Below are positions 24,967 through 34,331 of a stretch of 64,000 nucleotides of DNA, piece by piece. The first letter of the stretch is position 1, and each line of letters starts with the position of its first letter. Made by a program: the position numbers and the translations under genes. Location: positions 1,116,001 to 1,180,000 of the forward strand of contig NZ_JBHTKA010000001.1 of assembly GCF_042676245.1 (NCBI RefSeq). Direction: 5' to 3'. A model generated the notes under the pieces. The model was not told the DNA's origin. It saw only the letters and a list, made by a program, of their open reading frames with translations, and made no database searches. Source of the stretch: Ohtaekwangia kribbensis. Its GTDB lineage: Bacteria > Bacteroidota > Bacteroidia > Cytophagales > Cyclobacteriaceae.

Positions 24967-27900
24967 TTATTGTTTGATGAATTTGAAAACATGCGAGGTC
25001 TCTTTGTTCTGAAGCTTGATCAGGTAAAAGCCAGGCGCAAGCGATGATACATCGGCACGAAGCGAATGGTTCGCCACTGCAGGCTGCTGCAGTACTTCAC
25101 CTGTAACATTCAAAATCATAGCGTTTTCAACATTGACACCGGCATCTTCCCACGAAAGATTAAGTATACCCGAGGTTGGATTCGGATACAGCTTTACACT
25201 ACCGAAGTTAGTTGTCTCAATGGCTGTTACCAGGTTTACGACAACCTTCAGTGTAGTTGTTACCGAAGCACCACTGTTATCGGTAGCGGTTATTGTCAGT
25301 ATAGATTCACCAGCCTTCTTCGGCTTGATACGAAGCTTATCGCTGGATGCCATCACTTCCGCTACGGTGATATCCGAAGATATAGCCGATACATTCAGTA
25401 CGTCATCGATATCCGGATCAGTAATGATCGAAGACATAGCAATGTCATCCGCAGGAGCTGCGTAATCGTAATGACGATCGGTATGATCTACCACTACAGG
25501 TGCGCGGTTCATATTCCATACGTTGATCGTTACCGGTTTAGTGTTGTTTCGGTTACCGGCATCCTTTGCCTGTATTGTTAAGTTAATCACGCGGGGTGAA
25601 ATATAGTCTGGCGTATAGGTTACGGTTATACCGGTGGCCGATGTTGTCCAAGTCATGCCTGTCGGAGCGCCTGGTATTGTTCCGGTTACTGCTTCTCCTT
25701 CCAGGTCAGTAACTGGCACTTCAAAAACAGAAGTTTCTGTTTCCGTTACGTACCACTCATATACCTTCTCTTCAAACTGCGGAGCCTGGTTGATGTGAAG
25801 CTGTGCCTTGATACTTGTAGTTGCATGGGCCGGATCATTTGATCTGATAGCTATGGTTGCATACGCATCCGTTGATGTACCCATGTTTGCAGCGTTAGCC
25901 ATTACCGACACGGTCAGTGAATCTCCTGCAGCTACAGAACCTTCGGCAACTGCGGGCAACGTGAGCCAGCTTCCATTTACGAAATCTTTCTCCAATGCTT
26001 TCACAAACCATGCGGCCTTGCGATAATCTGGAATGGAATTTATATCGGACCATACACCGGCATCTGAATAATAATACAGGAATTTACCCGGCATGGCTTC
26101 GGTGAGATTAGAAGTTCCCTGTGGATGTCCTGTACCCAGCGGATAGCTGATCACTACAAAAAATGTTTCGCCCGGATAGAACGTGATCGGAGTCTTCAGA
26201 TCGAACATCAATGTATTCTTGTAGTTCTTGCCAAGTGCCAGTTCATATTCTTCACTGGCCAGCAAGGCTGCCGTCTCTACATCATCGCCTGCATATATAC
26301 TTACTTTGATCAGGCTGGATTCCAGATCACCGGAAGCATAGTATGTCTGCACATGCGTTAATGTGAAGCCATCGCCAGGCGCTGTAAATTTAGTACCCGA
26401 TACAAATGCGCCACCAATTCCAAAGCCGAGCATATTATCGGCCTGATCTTCCGCTATATATTCCAGCGTACGGTTATAGCCTTCTACGGCTGTTATACCT
26501 GTTTGAAGACCTGCTGATGCAAGCTCGATGGAAGGAATAGCTCCGCTCTTCACAGATTTTTCAGCTACAGGCGCCAACGTTGTACCTATGCGCTGATACT
26601 GCATCGAAACACTATATTTCAATGGCGACAAACCTTTCTTGTTGCTGATCACGAATGATTCACTACCTGTATAGGTATTGTCGTTCGCCTGGAATACGAT
26701 CTCTTTCCTGCTCACGCGCATCGCCGGAGGAAGTACAACATTCGCCTGCACCGGTATTTCGATAAGTCCTGCAGGATCATTACTTTCTATCACCAGTGCA
26801 TCCGTTAATGTATAATTGTCCATAGCAGGCGATACAGTAATTCTGAACTTCTGTGTTTGCTTGGGAGAAAGTATAATATCACCCGCGGCAACTTCACCCG
26901 GAATTTGTGCCCAGTAGTTTCCAAAGAATCCAGACATCTCCATCCAAAGTGTCATATCACTTCCGCTCTTCATTTGCAGTTGTGTGAAGTTCAGCATAGC
27001 TGCACCAGTATTGCTCAGGGTAAATTCCTGGCTATAGGTTGCCGGTATACCATCTGCTTCTTTCGCAACCACATCACCGAAGTCTACTGCATCCGGAGCG
27101 ATCAGTTTCGGAACACCCGTTACCGTAAGTGACACCGGTATATGGAGTGATGTTTTTCCTGGCACGTTGGTTTGCAGCAACAGGTTAGATGTATAGTCAC
27201 CCGCCATCAACTCCGTTGCATCTACGCGTACGTTAACGGTCTTGGTTTCACCCGCTGCCAGCTCTACGCGATTGGCTGGTGTAAGTACTACAGCCAAACC
27301 ATTCTCAATAAAATTCTGGTAAGCTGCAATACGCACACCCTCCGTTCCATCTTCATTCTCTACACCTATAACGCCACCGTTGGTATAAGTCCATCCGGGT
27401 ATCTGGTATTGATAACGAATGTTACCATTCTTATAGAGCAACACCTGCATGTTCCACGGATCGCCCATGCCAAATATATTGTATTGGTTTACATATTCGA
27501 TCGTTACTACATCTTCGGTAGCATGATAGTATACACCATATACATCGTTATCAAGTGAATAAAAAGCTCCGTTGCTCCAGAAAGGTGCGATGAAGTTATT
27601 CGGACCTTCCGGATCAGGTATCGTTCCGGATGTAAAGATGCCCACGGGCTGGTTCGGGGTAAAATATACCAGGCCATTCGTGCTCACATATACTTTGTTA
27701 TACTCCTTGCCGTAGAATCTAAATGCAAAAGGCAGTGGCATCTCTTTCTCTTCCGGATAACCATCAATCACAAAATCAATCCGGTTTTCTTTCTTCATGA
27801 TCTCCTCCCATACATATTGCACAGAACCATCTTTGCTGGTAGACCAGTAATATGTATTCTTCGGATATTGTATACCGGCTGCACCTGCTACAGTTTCTGT

Positions 27901-30900
27901 ATCGACCGGGTACACCCACGATGTACCGGATGGCACTACGTTCAATGTACTGGCTCCGTTATTGGTAATACTGATCGTATGATCAGCAGATGTTCCGGCT
28001 TCCAGTACATCTTCGATAGCATCATATGCCAACGCTATATTCGGAGGCGTTTGTACCACAGCATGTACCGCTACATGTTTCACCGAGTTATCGCTGAAGG
28101 TAATGTGAAGATTATCGTTCACCTCTCCTGCCGTGACTCCCTTTTTGGCTACACCAATATATAGGGACGACCGCGCCTTCAGACTATACGGAAGCGCATC
28201 GTGTGTTATTGTGAAATATCCATGATCGGAAGTAATACTCTTGATACTGATGGCTTTTGTGCCTGTGTTTTGTACCTGCACGATATCGTTTACTTCATCA
28301 CCAATAAAAACATCACCAAGGTCGAGTGCATCTGTACTCAGAGCGATATTGGGTGTGCCACCGGAGGTTATATTCACTTGTGCTTTGAACACCTGGGCTG
28401 GTGTTGCCGGATCATTGCTGACGATCACAAGGTTTTGCCAGAAGCTGCCTTCCGTCAGATCACTTGTTTCAACCTTATAAGTAACATCGGTTGATGCGCC
28501 AACCGCCAGTGTTCCGGTAGTGGAAGAAATCTCCTGCATTATGTCTCTTCCCGGAGAATTAATTTCTACAGAGAATCCACTCGCTGCATTCAATGGCTTT
28601 TCATAGTTGGAGATCAGGTATCCGAATTTCTTGGCCGGGTCTTCGATCGCCACCTCGATATAGTTTGTATTGAATGCATCCAGGCTGATGTCTTTATAGT
28701 TGATCAATACATTTCCATTATCATATACAATGATCTGGAAGGTGATGTGCTGCGTGTCGTCCCACTCGTGCGGTACATTATCGTATTGCACAATCAGCTT
28801 GCCTGGTTTCGCCTGGTAGTATATTTTACCACCTTCAGCGCTTATACCTTGGTTAAATGCGGATATAAATCCAAAGGGCATATACTCGCTTCCTATATCG
28901 ATCATATTCCCCACCACATTTACTTTATCATCGATGGTGAGCATACCATAGCGTGTGATCATCAGTTGATCGGTAGTCTGGTTAAAGATCGGGAAATCGA
29001 ATCCCAGTTTTACCGGGTAAAAATCATTGTTCACTACATCTTTAAAGAAGGTCGTGATGTCCTTACCGGTAGCTGCTATATCTTCCCAAGTGTATGCAAG
29101 GCCTGAACCATCGGTACTGGTGCGATAGGAATATCCGTAAGCATTATACCCTTCGCTCACATAGTCTATACCTTCACCGCTCGCATACTTCGGCATGAAA
29201 TATTGCAGCGGATAGTTACCGGTGTTCTTAATCGTAAATTTACCCGTAGCGGTAGCACCGAGTGCCAGGTTATAGGTAGCAGCAGCCGGAGTAAGACTGA
29301 TCTTCGAAGGCGATATCCCTACACCTACTAACGATATACTATATTTATTTCCACTGGCATCAGATAAGGTAAGCACTCCATTGCTGGTGCCGGTTTGTTT
29401 GGCGGTATACTTTACACTGACCTTACCATTACCCAAGGCATTAATCTTGTATGGAGTATTGGTAATAACAAAATCGTCATTGCTTACCGTGGCATTATCT
29501 ACTATAAAGTTGCCATAGCCGGTGTTGTTTATAGTAAGCTCAAGTTCTTTACTGCGGCCTATAAATATACCACCAAAGTCTGCGACCGATGCAGAGGAAA
29601 GCACGGGTTTCTGTCCTTTCACCTGTACCGTAACAGGAATTGCTGTGAGACTGTTGCTATAGTCGTTGTTCAACACCACTACATCAGCGCGATACTCACC
29701 GTTTATCAGGTGACTTCCATCAACCGCCACCGCTACAGGTGTTATATCTTTACCGGCAATCGCTCCTTCTTCCGGCAACAGTGTAATATACTGATCGAGT
29801 GCAGGACTATTAGATACAGGCGTTTGTACCCAGGCATAGTATGGATTCTGTATAGCGTCTGCCAGTGGTGTCCAGTTCTTGCCTACATCGAAGCTGATAA
29901 AGCAATTATCGGAATAAGAATCAGCAGCCTCCTCGCTCATCCCCAGCGGATATAAATGTCCGGCAGGCATGTGAACTACAACCCAAAACGTTGAGCCGGA
30001 TGCAAAGTATAATTGCTGGCCCAGTTGCAATGAATATACTACATCATAATTGGAGTTACCGGAAAATTCCGAGGCATATACCAGGTTCTGACGATCCATG
30101 GTTTCACCGCGGTATATCTCTACAATGAAGGGAGGATCGTTACGTTCGATGTTGTTGTTCACCAACAGGCGCAAATCGGTCATGTTAAAACCATCCGCAT
30201 ATGGCACAATAAACCTGGTAGCCGATGAATTGGAGATCGTTGTATCTTCTTCACCGATCATATACCCGCCATAATATTCATCAAGCACATGACGAATTTC
30301 GCGAGGCTCATACGAATCGTTATACCCGGTAGTAACAGCCTTCGGTCTGTCTTTCAGATTAACGTGCGATGGTTGTACACCAGGTTTGCGCACTGATCCT
30401 GCGGTAACTTTCGCAGCAGGATATTTCAAATGATTCCAGTCGAGTGAGTAATCTCTCTGTCGCACTTCTCCTTTCCAACGCAGCTCTCCGTTGGCATTGT
30501 TCTGAATGATGAAAGCATCCTGTGCCTGGGTGGCGGTAGTCACATCAATTGAAAATTCAAGAGACGACCGATCGATCATTACACTCGGACCTTCCGTTGT
30601 TTTTACTTTAATGATCGCAGATATAGCCGACTTGTTTCCCCAGCGATCAATAGCATATATAGCAACATAATATTTCGTAGCGGCAAAAAGCTTACCGATG
30701 CTATACTGCATTTTTGCCCCGGCATCCCCAAGGTTTGCTACGGTAGCTGTCTTGATATTTTTGCGCCTCGCCACATCGAGACTGTCCTGTGCATAGGTAA
30801 TCTCGTATTTAGCAGCAACACCATCATCGCGGTCGCTGCTCACACTCCAGGTTAATCCTATATAGTCTTGTCCTGTATCGGCTGCTAACAGGTCGGTTAC

Positions 30901-32427
30901 TATAGCAGGCGCCACCTTCTCGTTGGTCTTCAAGGCTAATGCTGCATCGATATAGCCTACGCCTAACTGATCGATATAGTCAGGATTGTATTGATTGATG
31001 TCGTGCGTACCCGTGATCAACGCTGTCCAAAGGTCTTGCGCAGTATAATTTTTACCACCATGCTGCGACACCACCAACGCTGCTATACCCGACACATGTG
31101 GGCAGGCCATGGATGTTCCCTGGAAGAAACCATATTGGTTATCGGGTAATGTACTTAATATACCATCCTCGCTGGCGTTATACTGATCGCCACCCGGTGC
31201 CGACAATTCTACCTTCGCACCATAGTTGGAGTAAAATGCTTTCTGATTGGTTCTTCCCAGCGATGCTACAGCCATCACATGATCGTATGCTTCGGGATAA
31301 TAGTCGAGATCGTTGTTCGAGTTACCCGCTGCAAAGATCACAATCCCTCCTTTCATCGGACTGTTCGGATAATTACCAGCCTCTTCTATAAAATAATCGA
31401 TGGCATCCAGCACAGCCTGATCGTATGCACCGGGCGTTGTGTAAGTCCATGAGTTTTGCGAGATCACGGCTCCGTTATCCGCAGCATATATATAGGAAGC
31501 TGCAGTGTTGTCGTACATACCGTTGAGTATCTTGGCGCTCATTACCTTTACACCACTGTTCACGCCATCACCACCGGCTACACCGCTCACGCCAATGCCG
31601 TTGTTGGTAACGGCTGCAATCGTACCGGCTACGTGTGTTCCGTGATCACCGGGAGGTATAGTACCCGAGTCACCTGAAAAATCGTAACCGTTGATGTCAT
31701 CTATATAGCCGTTGTAATCGTCATCTACTCCGGGGCGACCATTCTTCTCGGCAAGGTTTACCCATACGTTCGCTGCGAGGTCGCGGTGCTTTACATCTAT
31801 ACCGAGATCGTGTACGGCCACAATCACATTCGGATCACCAGTCTGTACCTTCCATGCTTCTACCAGGTTGATGTCGGCTTCGGGTATACCTCCGTTGGTC
31901 TCGCCATCATTTTCATAATGCCATTGCAGATAGAAAAGCGGATCGTTCACTGCTTCCGTTACGGAGCTGATGCGCGCATCGGAAACAATGGTAGCCTTGC
32001 CCGGCTGTATTGCTGCTTTGGCGCGGATGGGTTCCGCATGCGCTATATTACCGAGTCTCTTGAACTCCCGTGCTGCCGACTCTACATCCGTGTTCAGCGG
32101 AACGGTAAGTTCGTACCAGAGGTGTAAGCCGTGCTTGCGGTGTACTGCTTCTTTTTTGGGATTGTAAGGAAAGACGCGCGTCATTTCCATTGCCTTGTGT
32201 TTTACCGCCAGCGCATCAAAGCCCGCTATACCGGTCTGGATGTAACCACTCTTGCGTGCGACCTTCATGGTCTTCAAGGTGGCCTCCATCCCGGAGCTGA
32301 ACTTTATCCGCACTTTGCCGCTCACCACAGCTGCCGATGTTGTTTGTGCCCACACATCCACGATGCTGCCTGCTATCAGCAAACAGACCACGGTTGTTAA
32401 GGACATTAGCCGTAGAAAATTCTTCAT
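24967..32427 (-). CDS. Giant secreted S8 (subtilisin-like) peptidase with repeated beta modules and T9SS sorting domain
   Basis: A 2486-residue exported protease. A signal peptide (1-28) and propeptide (about 30-145) precede the S8 domain (about 165-500), with Asp207 (AVHDLGID), His262 (DHGTHVAG), Asn369 (AAGNSN) and Ser439 (GTSMACPHVSG). A fibronectin-III-like domain follows at about 515-610. Then come long tandem beta modules of ASPM/SPD-2/Hydin type (LTINNTGYGNF, FTIKNTGNYPLQY, FTLSNTGAAMLNF) and duplicated lectin-like blocks. A cadherin-like stretch (about 2230-2400) precedes a C-terminal Por-type sorting domain, VKLYPNPTSGILNLSW to FKFIKQ. It is therefore exported by the type IX system and probably kept at the surface. 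The usual D-T/S-G motif reads D-L-G. All frames within are shadows. Confidence 0.95.
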   Translation of the reverse strand: MKNFLRLMSLTTVVCLLIAGSIVDVWAQTTSAAVVSGKVRIKFSSGMEATLKTMKVARKSGYIQTGIAGFDALAVKHKAMEMTRVFPYNPKKEAVHRKHGLHLWYELTVPLNTDVESAAREFKRLGNIAHAEPIRAKAAIQPGKATIVSDARISSVTEAVNDPLFYLQWHYENDGETNGGIPEADINLVEAWKVQTGDPNVIVAVHDLGIDVKHRDLAANVWVNLAEKNGRPGVDDDYNGYIDDINGYDFSGDSGTIPPGDHGTHVAGTIAAVTNNGIGVSGVAGGDGVNSGVKVMSAKILNGMYDNTAASYIYAADNGAVISQNSWTYTTPGAYDQAVLDAIDYFIEEAGNYPNSPMKGGIVIFAAGNSNNDLDYYPEAYDHVMAVASLGRTNQKAFYSNYGAKVELSAPGGDQYNASEDGILSTLPDNQYGFFQGTSMACPHVSGIAALVVSQHGGKNYTAQDLWTALITGTHDINQYNPDYIDQLGVGYIDAALALKTNEKVAPAIVTDLLAADTGQDYIGLTWSVSSDRDDGVAAKYEITYAQDSLDVARRKNIKTATVANLGDAGAKMQYSIGKLFAATKYYVAIYAIDRWGNKSAISAIIKVKTTEGPSVMIDRSSLEFSIDVTTATQAQDAFIIQNNANGELRWKGEVRQRDYSLDWNHLKYPAAKVTAGSVRKPGVQPSHVNLKDRPKAVTTGYNDSYEPREIRHVLDEYYGGYMIGEEDTTISNSSATRFIVPYADGFNMTDLRLLVNNNIERNDPPFIVEIYRGETMDRQNLVYASEFSGNSNYDVVYSLQLGQQLYFASGSTFWVVVHMPAGHLYPLGMSEEAADSYSDNCFISFDVGKNWTPLADAIQNPYYAWVQTPVSNSPALDQYITLLPEEGAIAGKDITPVAVAVDGSHLINGEYRADVVVLNNDYSNSLTAIPVTVQVKGQKPVLSSASVADFGGIFIGRSKELELTINNTGYGNFIVDNATVSNDDFVITNTPYKINALGNGKVSVKYTAKQTGTSNGVLTLSDASGNKYSISLVGVGISPSKISLTPAAATYNLALGATATGKFTIKNTGNYPLQYFMPKYASGEGIDYVSEGYNAYGYSYRTSTDGSGLAYTWEDIAATGKDITTFFKDVVNNDFYPVKLGFDFPIFNQTTDQLMITRYGMLTIDDKVNVVGNMIDIGSEYMPFGFISAFNQGISAEGGKIYYQAKPGKLIVQYDNVPHEWDDTQHITFQIIVYDNGNVLINYKDISLDAFNTNYIEVAIEDPAKKFGYLISNYEKPLNAASGFSVEINSPGRDIMQEISSTTGTLAVGASTDVTYKVETSDLTEGSFWQNLVIVSNDPATPAQVFKAQVNITSGGTPNIALSTDALDLGDVFIGDEVNDIVQVQNTGTKAISIKSITSDHGYFTITHDALPYSLKARSSLYIGVAKKGVTAGEVNDNLHITFSDNSVKHVAVHAVVQTPPNIALAYDAIEDVLEAGTSADHTISITNNGASTLNVVPSGTSWVYPVDTETVAGAAGIQYPKNTYYWSTSKDGSVQYVWEEIMKKENRIDFVIDGYPEEKEMPLPFAFRFYGKEYNKVYVSTNGLVYFTPNQPVGIFTSGTIPDPEGPNNFIAPFWSNGAFYSLDNDVYGVYYHATEDVVTIEYVNQYNIFGMGDPWNMQVLLYKNGNIRYQYQIPGWTYTNGGVIGVENEDGTEGVRIAAYQNFIENGLAVVLTPANRVELAAGETKTVNVRVDATELMAGDYTSNLLLQTNVPGKTSLHIPVSLTVTGVPKLIAPDAVDFGDVVAKEADGIPATYSQEFTLSNTGAAMLNFTQLQMKSGSDMTLWMEMSGFFGNYWAQIPGEVAAGDIILSPKQTQKFRITVSPAMDNYTLTDALVIESNDPAGLIEIPVQANVVLPPAMRVSRKEIVFQANDNTYTGSESFVISNKKGLSPLKYSVSMQYQRIGTTLAPVAEKSVKSGAIPSIELASAGLQTGITAVEGYNRTLEYIAEDQADNMLGFGIGGAFVSGTKFTAPGDGFTLTHVQTYYASGDLESSLIKVSIYAGDDVETAALLASEEYELALGKNYKNTLMFDLKTPITFYPGETFFVVISYPLGTGHPQGTSNLTEAMPGKFLYYYSDAGVWSDINSIPDYRKAAWFVKALEKDFVNGSWLTLPAVAEGSVAAGDSLTVSVMANAANMGTSTDAYATIAIRSNDPAHATTSIKAQLHINQAPQFEEKVYEWYVTETETSVFEVPVTDLEGEAVTGTIPGAPTGMTWTTSATGITVTYTPDYISPRVINLTIQAKDAGNRNNTKPVTINVWNMNRAPVVVDHTDRHYDYAAPADDIAMSSIITDPDIDDVLNVSAISSDITVAEVMASSDKLRIKPKKAGESILTITATDNSGASVTTTLKVVVNLVTAIETTNFGSVKLYPNPTSGILNLSWEDAGVNVENAMILNVTGEVLQQPAVANHSLRADVSSLAPGFYLIKLQNKETSHVFKFIKQ

Positions 32428-32541
32428 AGGTTTTGATTAGGTTAATGATTATTGGGTGCATCGCACATGCAACAGTAGGCAATTAAAGACAGCTATACCC
32501 CAAAAGCGCTATTCACAACGACCATACAGACGAGAAGATGG

Positions 32542-32563
32542 GACTGCACAATGACTGTACAAT
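32542..32563. repeat. Short tandem duplication
   Basis: GACTGCACAAT (32542-32552) is followed directly by GACTGTACAAT (32553-32563), one mismatch in 11. It may be a regulator-binding direct repeat about 115 bases upstream of the peptidase start, or chance. Confidence 0.4.
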
Positions 32564-32909
32564 GGGATTTTAAGATACTGTTTATCTGTTGATTGAGTGG
32601 ACACTGCCCTGCTAGCTGCAGGCCGCTGGCAGATGCGCGTTTAGCCTGGTGCCTGGTATTCTGGCATGATACTGGGGAAGCGTTTTCCACCTGACATATA
32701 GAAAGAAAAAGGTTAAGACTTCATCGTACGATGAGGTTAGGAACACCCGAGCACGAACACGCTCCCGCCAACCTCAGATGAATAGGGAGAATAAAGAACA
32801 GGAATATCGATTAACAAAATCTTGATAGATGCACCTAGTCCGAGCGTACTCCTTCTGCACTAACGGCTAGCGCAATAATTTCGCACGCTTCCAGGAGCTC
32901 GTAGTTAAA

Positions 32910-32926
32910 ACTCGCAGCTCGCAACT
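32910..32926 (-). repeat. Dispersed AGCTGCGAGC-type repeat fragment
   Basis: On the minus strand this reads AGTTGCGAGCTGCGAGT, one base different from the outer-arm core of the palindrome at 8659-8690. It lies 3 bases past the stop of the MacB-type permease gene. Confidence 0.65.
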
Positions 32927-32929
32927 ATT

Positions 32930-34165
32930 TTATTCAAATCTCAACGACTCGATCGGATCAAGTTTCGAAGCTTTGTGTGCCGGGTAGTAACCGGAGATCA
33001 GCCCCACAACAATACACACAATCATACCGATCAGCATCCACATCCACGGTACTACAAAGGTATCTATACCCATAGCACGCGACATGAGGTTGCCTATAAT
33101 TATACCAAGTATAACTCCTGCTATACCTCCGAGTAAACATACCACGATAGCTTCGATCACAAACTGCTGACGAATGCGCAGCGGAGTTGCTCCCAATGCT
33201 TTGCGTACACCTACTTCGCGGGTTCGTTCGGTAACGGATACAAGCATGATGTTCATCAAAGCTATAGATGCACCCAGCAGTGTTATAAAGCCAACACTGA
33301 AGCCGCCTATACGCAGTGCATTGGTAATAGTAGCCATGTTCTCAGCCAGTGTCTCACTCTTTTCAAGTTCGAATGAATCCGGCGTTCCGATACGATCGTG
33401 ACGAATGTTACGCATCACTCCAGTAGCTTCACCCATAGCATATTCAACCTGGGTCGGATCATTTATACCTACTGTAAGTTCATAACTTAGTCCACGGCCC
33501 TTCGCCATCTGGTTGGCTTTGATCACCGGCACCAGCACCATGTTGTCAAAATTATCTTCAGCCAGTTGTCCTTTCTCTTCCAGTACTCCAATCACTCTGA
33601 ACTGCGCTCCCAGAAATGTTACTTCAGAGCCCATCACTTTTTCGTTCTCTTCATACAACGTCTTATATATCTTATACCCGAGCACCGCTACCTGCGAACC
33701 ACGCTCGATCTCTATACGTGAAAAGTTACGGCCGTCTTGTAACTCCAGTGCTTTTATAGCGGCATACTCTTCGTTACATCCTATAACGCGCACATTTGGG
33801 TTTGTCTTTTTGGATTTGCGTTTTACTTCGGCAACATAGGTAAGATCGGCTGCGAGACTTTTCGTTGAGGGTACACTATATTTCTCGATAAACTGAAACG
33901 CTTCCGTAAGGGTGATCTGTGGATACACCTTCTCCGTCCTGCCCTGGTTGTTGGCACCCCGGTTCGTTTTGGATTTAATATCAAATGTATTCACGCCCAG
34001 TGACGCCAGACTCTCGTTAACCGATTGTTCGATACCATCAATAGCTGTGAGTATACCTACCAGTGAAGTTATACCAATGGCTACAATCAGCGCGGTAAGG
34101 ATCGATCGCAGCAAGTTGGCCCTCACTGACCGGAGGCCTTCCTTCATATTTTCAACAATATCCAT
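32930..34165 (-). CDS. MacB-type ABC transporter permease
   Basis: A 411-residue permease of the MacB/FtsX group. One N-terminal membrane helix (about 20-40, LLRSILTALIVAIGITSLVGI), a periplasmic MacB-PCD domain (about 45-280), then three helices near 285-310, 335-360 and 375-400. The FtsX block SVTERTREVGVRKALGATP is intact and the protein ends ASKLDPIESLRFE, a typical MacB C-terminus. These permeases use an ATPase and an outer-membrane partner to move lipoproteins, peptides or drugs across the envelope. No ATPase gene is adjacent, so it must pair with one encoded elsewhere. Confidence 0.92.
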   Translation of the reverse strand: MDIVENMKEGLRSVRANLLRSILTALIVAIGITSLVGILTAIDGIEQSVNESLASLGVNTFDIKSKTNRGANNQGRTEKVYPQITLTEAFQFIEKYSVPSTKSLAADLTYVAEVKRKSKKTNPNVRVIGCNEEYAAIKALELQDGRNFSRIEIERGSQVAVLGYKIYKTLYEENEKVMGSEVTFLGAQFRVIGVLEEKGQLAEDNFDNMVLVPVIKANQMAKGRGLSYELTVGINDPTQVEYAMGEATGVMRNIRHDRIGTPDSFELEKSETLAENMATITNALRIGGFSVGFITLLGASIALMNIMLVSVTERTREVGVRKALGATPLRIRQQFVIEAIVVCLLGGIAGVILGIIIGNLMSRAMGIDTFVVPWMWMLIGMIVCIVVGLISGYYPAHKASKLDPIESLRFE

Positions 34166-34331
34166 GTCTGTCTGAAACGTTTAGAGCGTATACATAGGTT
34201 GATAAACGGCCCGAAATGTTACACGTACGGGCAACTAAAATTTAGCCGGCCTGCGTTATTACCAAATTCGGGCATCATTCTCGTGAATGTTACGCAAGTG
34301 TTGTAAATTTAAACTGAATAATGGGTCGTGT

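Larger units (their letters stand above)
32428..32929. other. 502-base gene-free stretch upstream of the giant peptidase gene
   Basis: It should contain the peptidase promoter on the minus strand, but I see no convincing TTTG/TAnnTTTG pair. Visible structure: an 11-nt tandem repeat at 32542-32563, GC-rich fragments resembling the palindrome at 8452-8690 (GCTAGCTGC near 32611), and its core word at 32910-32926. No credible reading frame and no tRNA. Confidence 0.6.

Noticed and set aside
32493..32690. A 65-codon minus-strand frame between the permease and peptidase genes
   Set aside because: It overlaps a tandem duplication and GC-rich repeat fragments; no conserved features.
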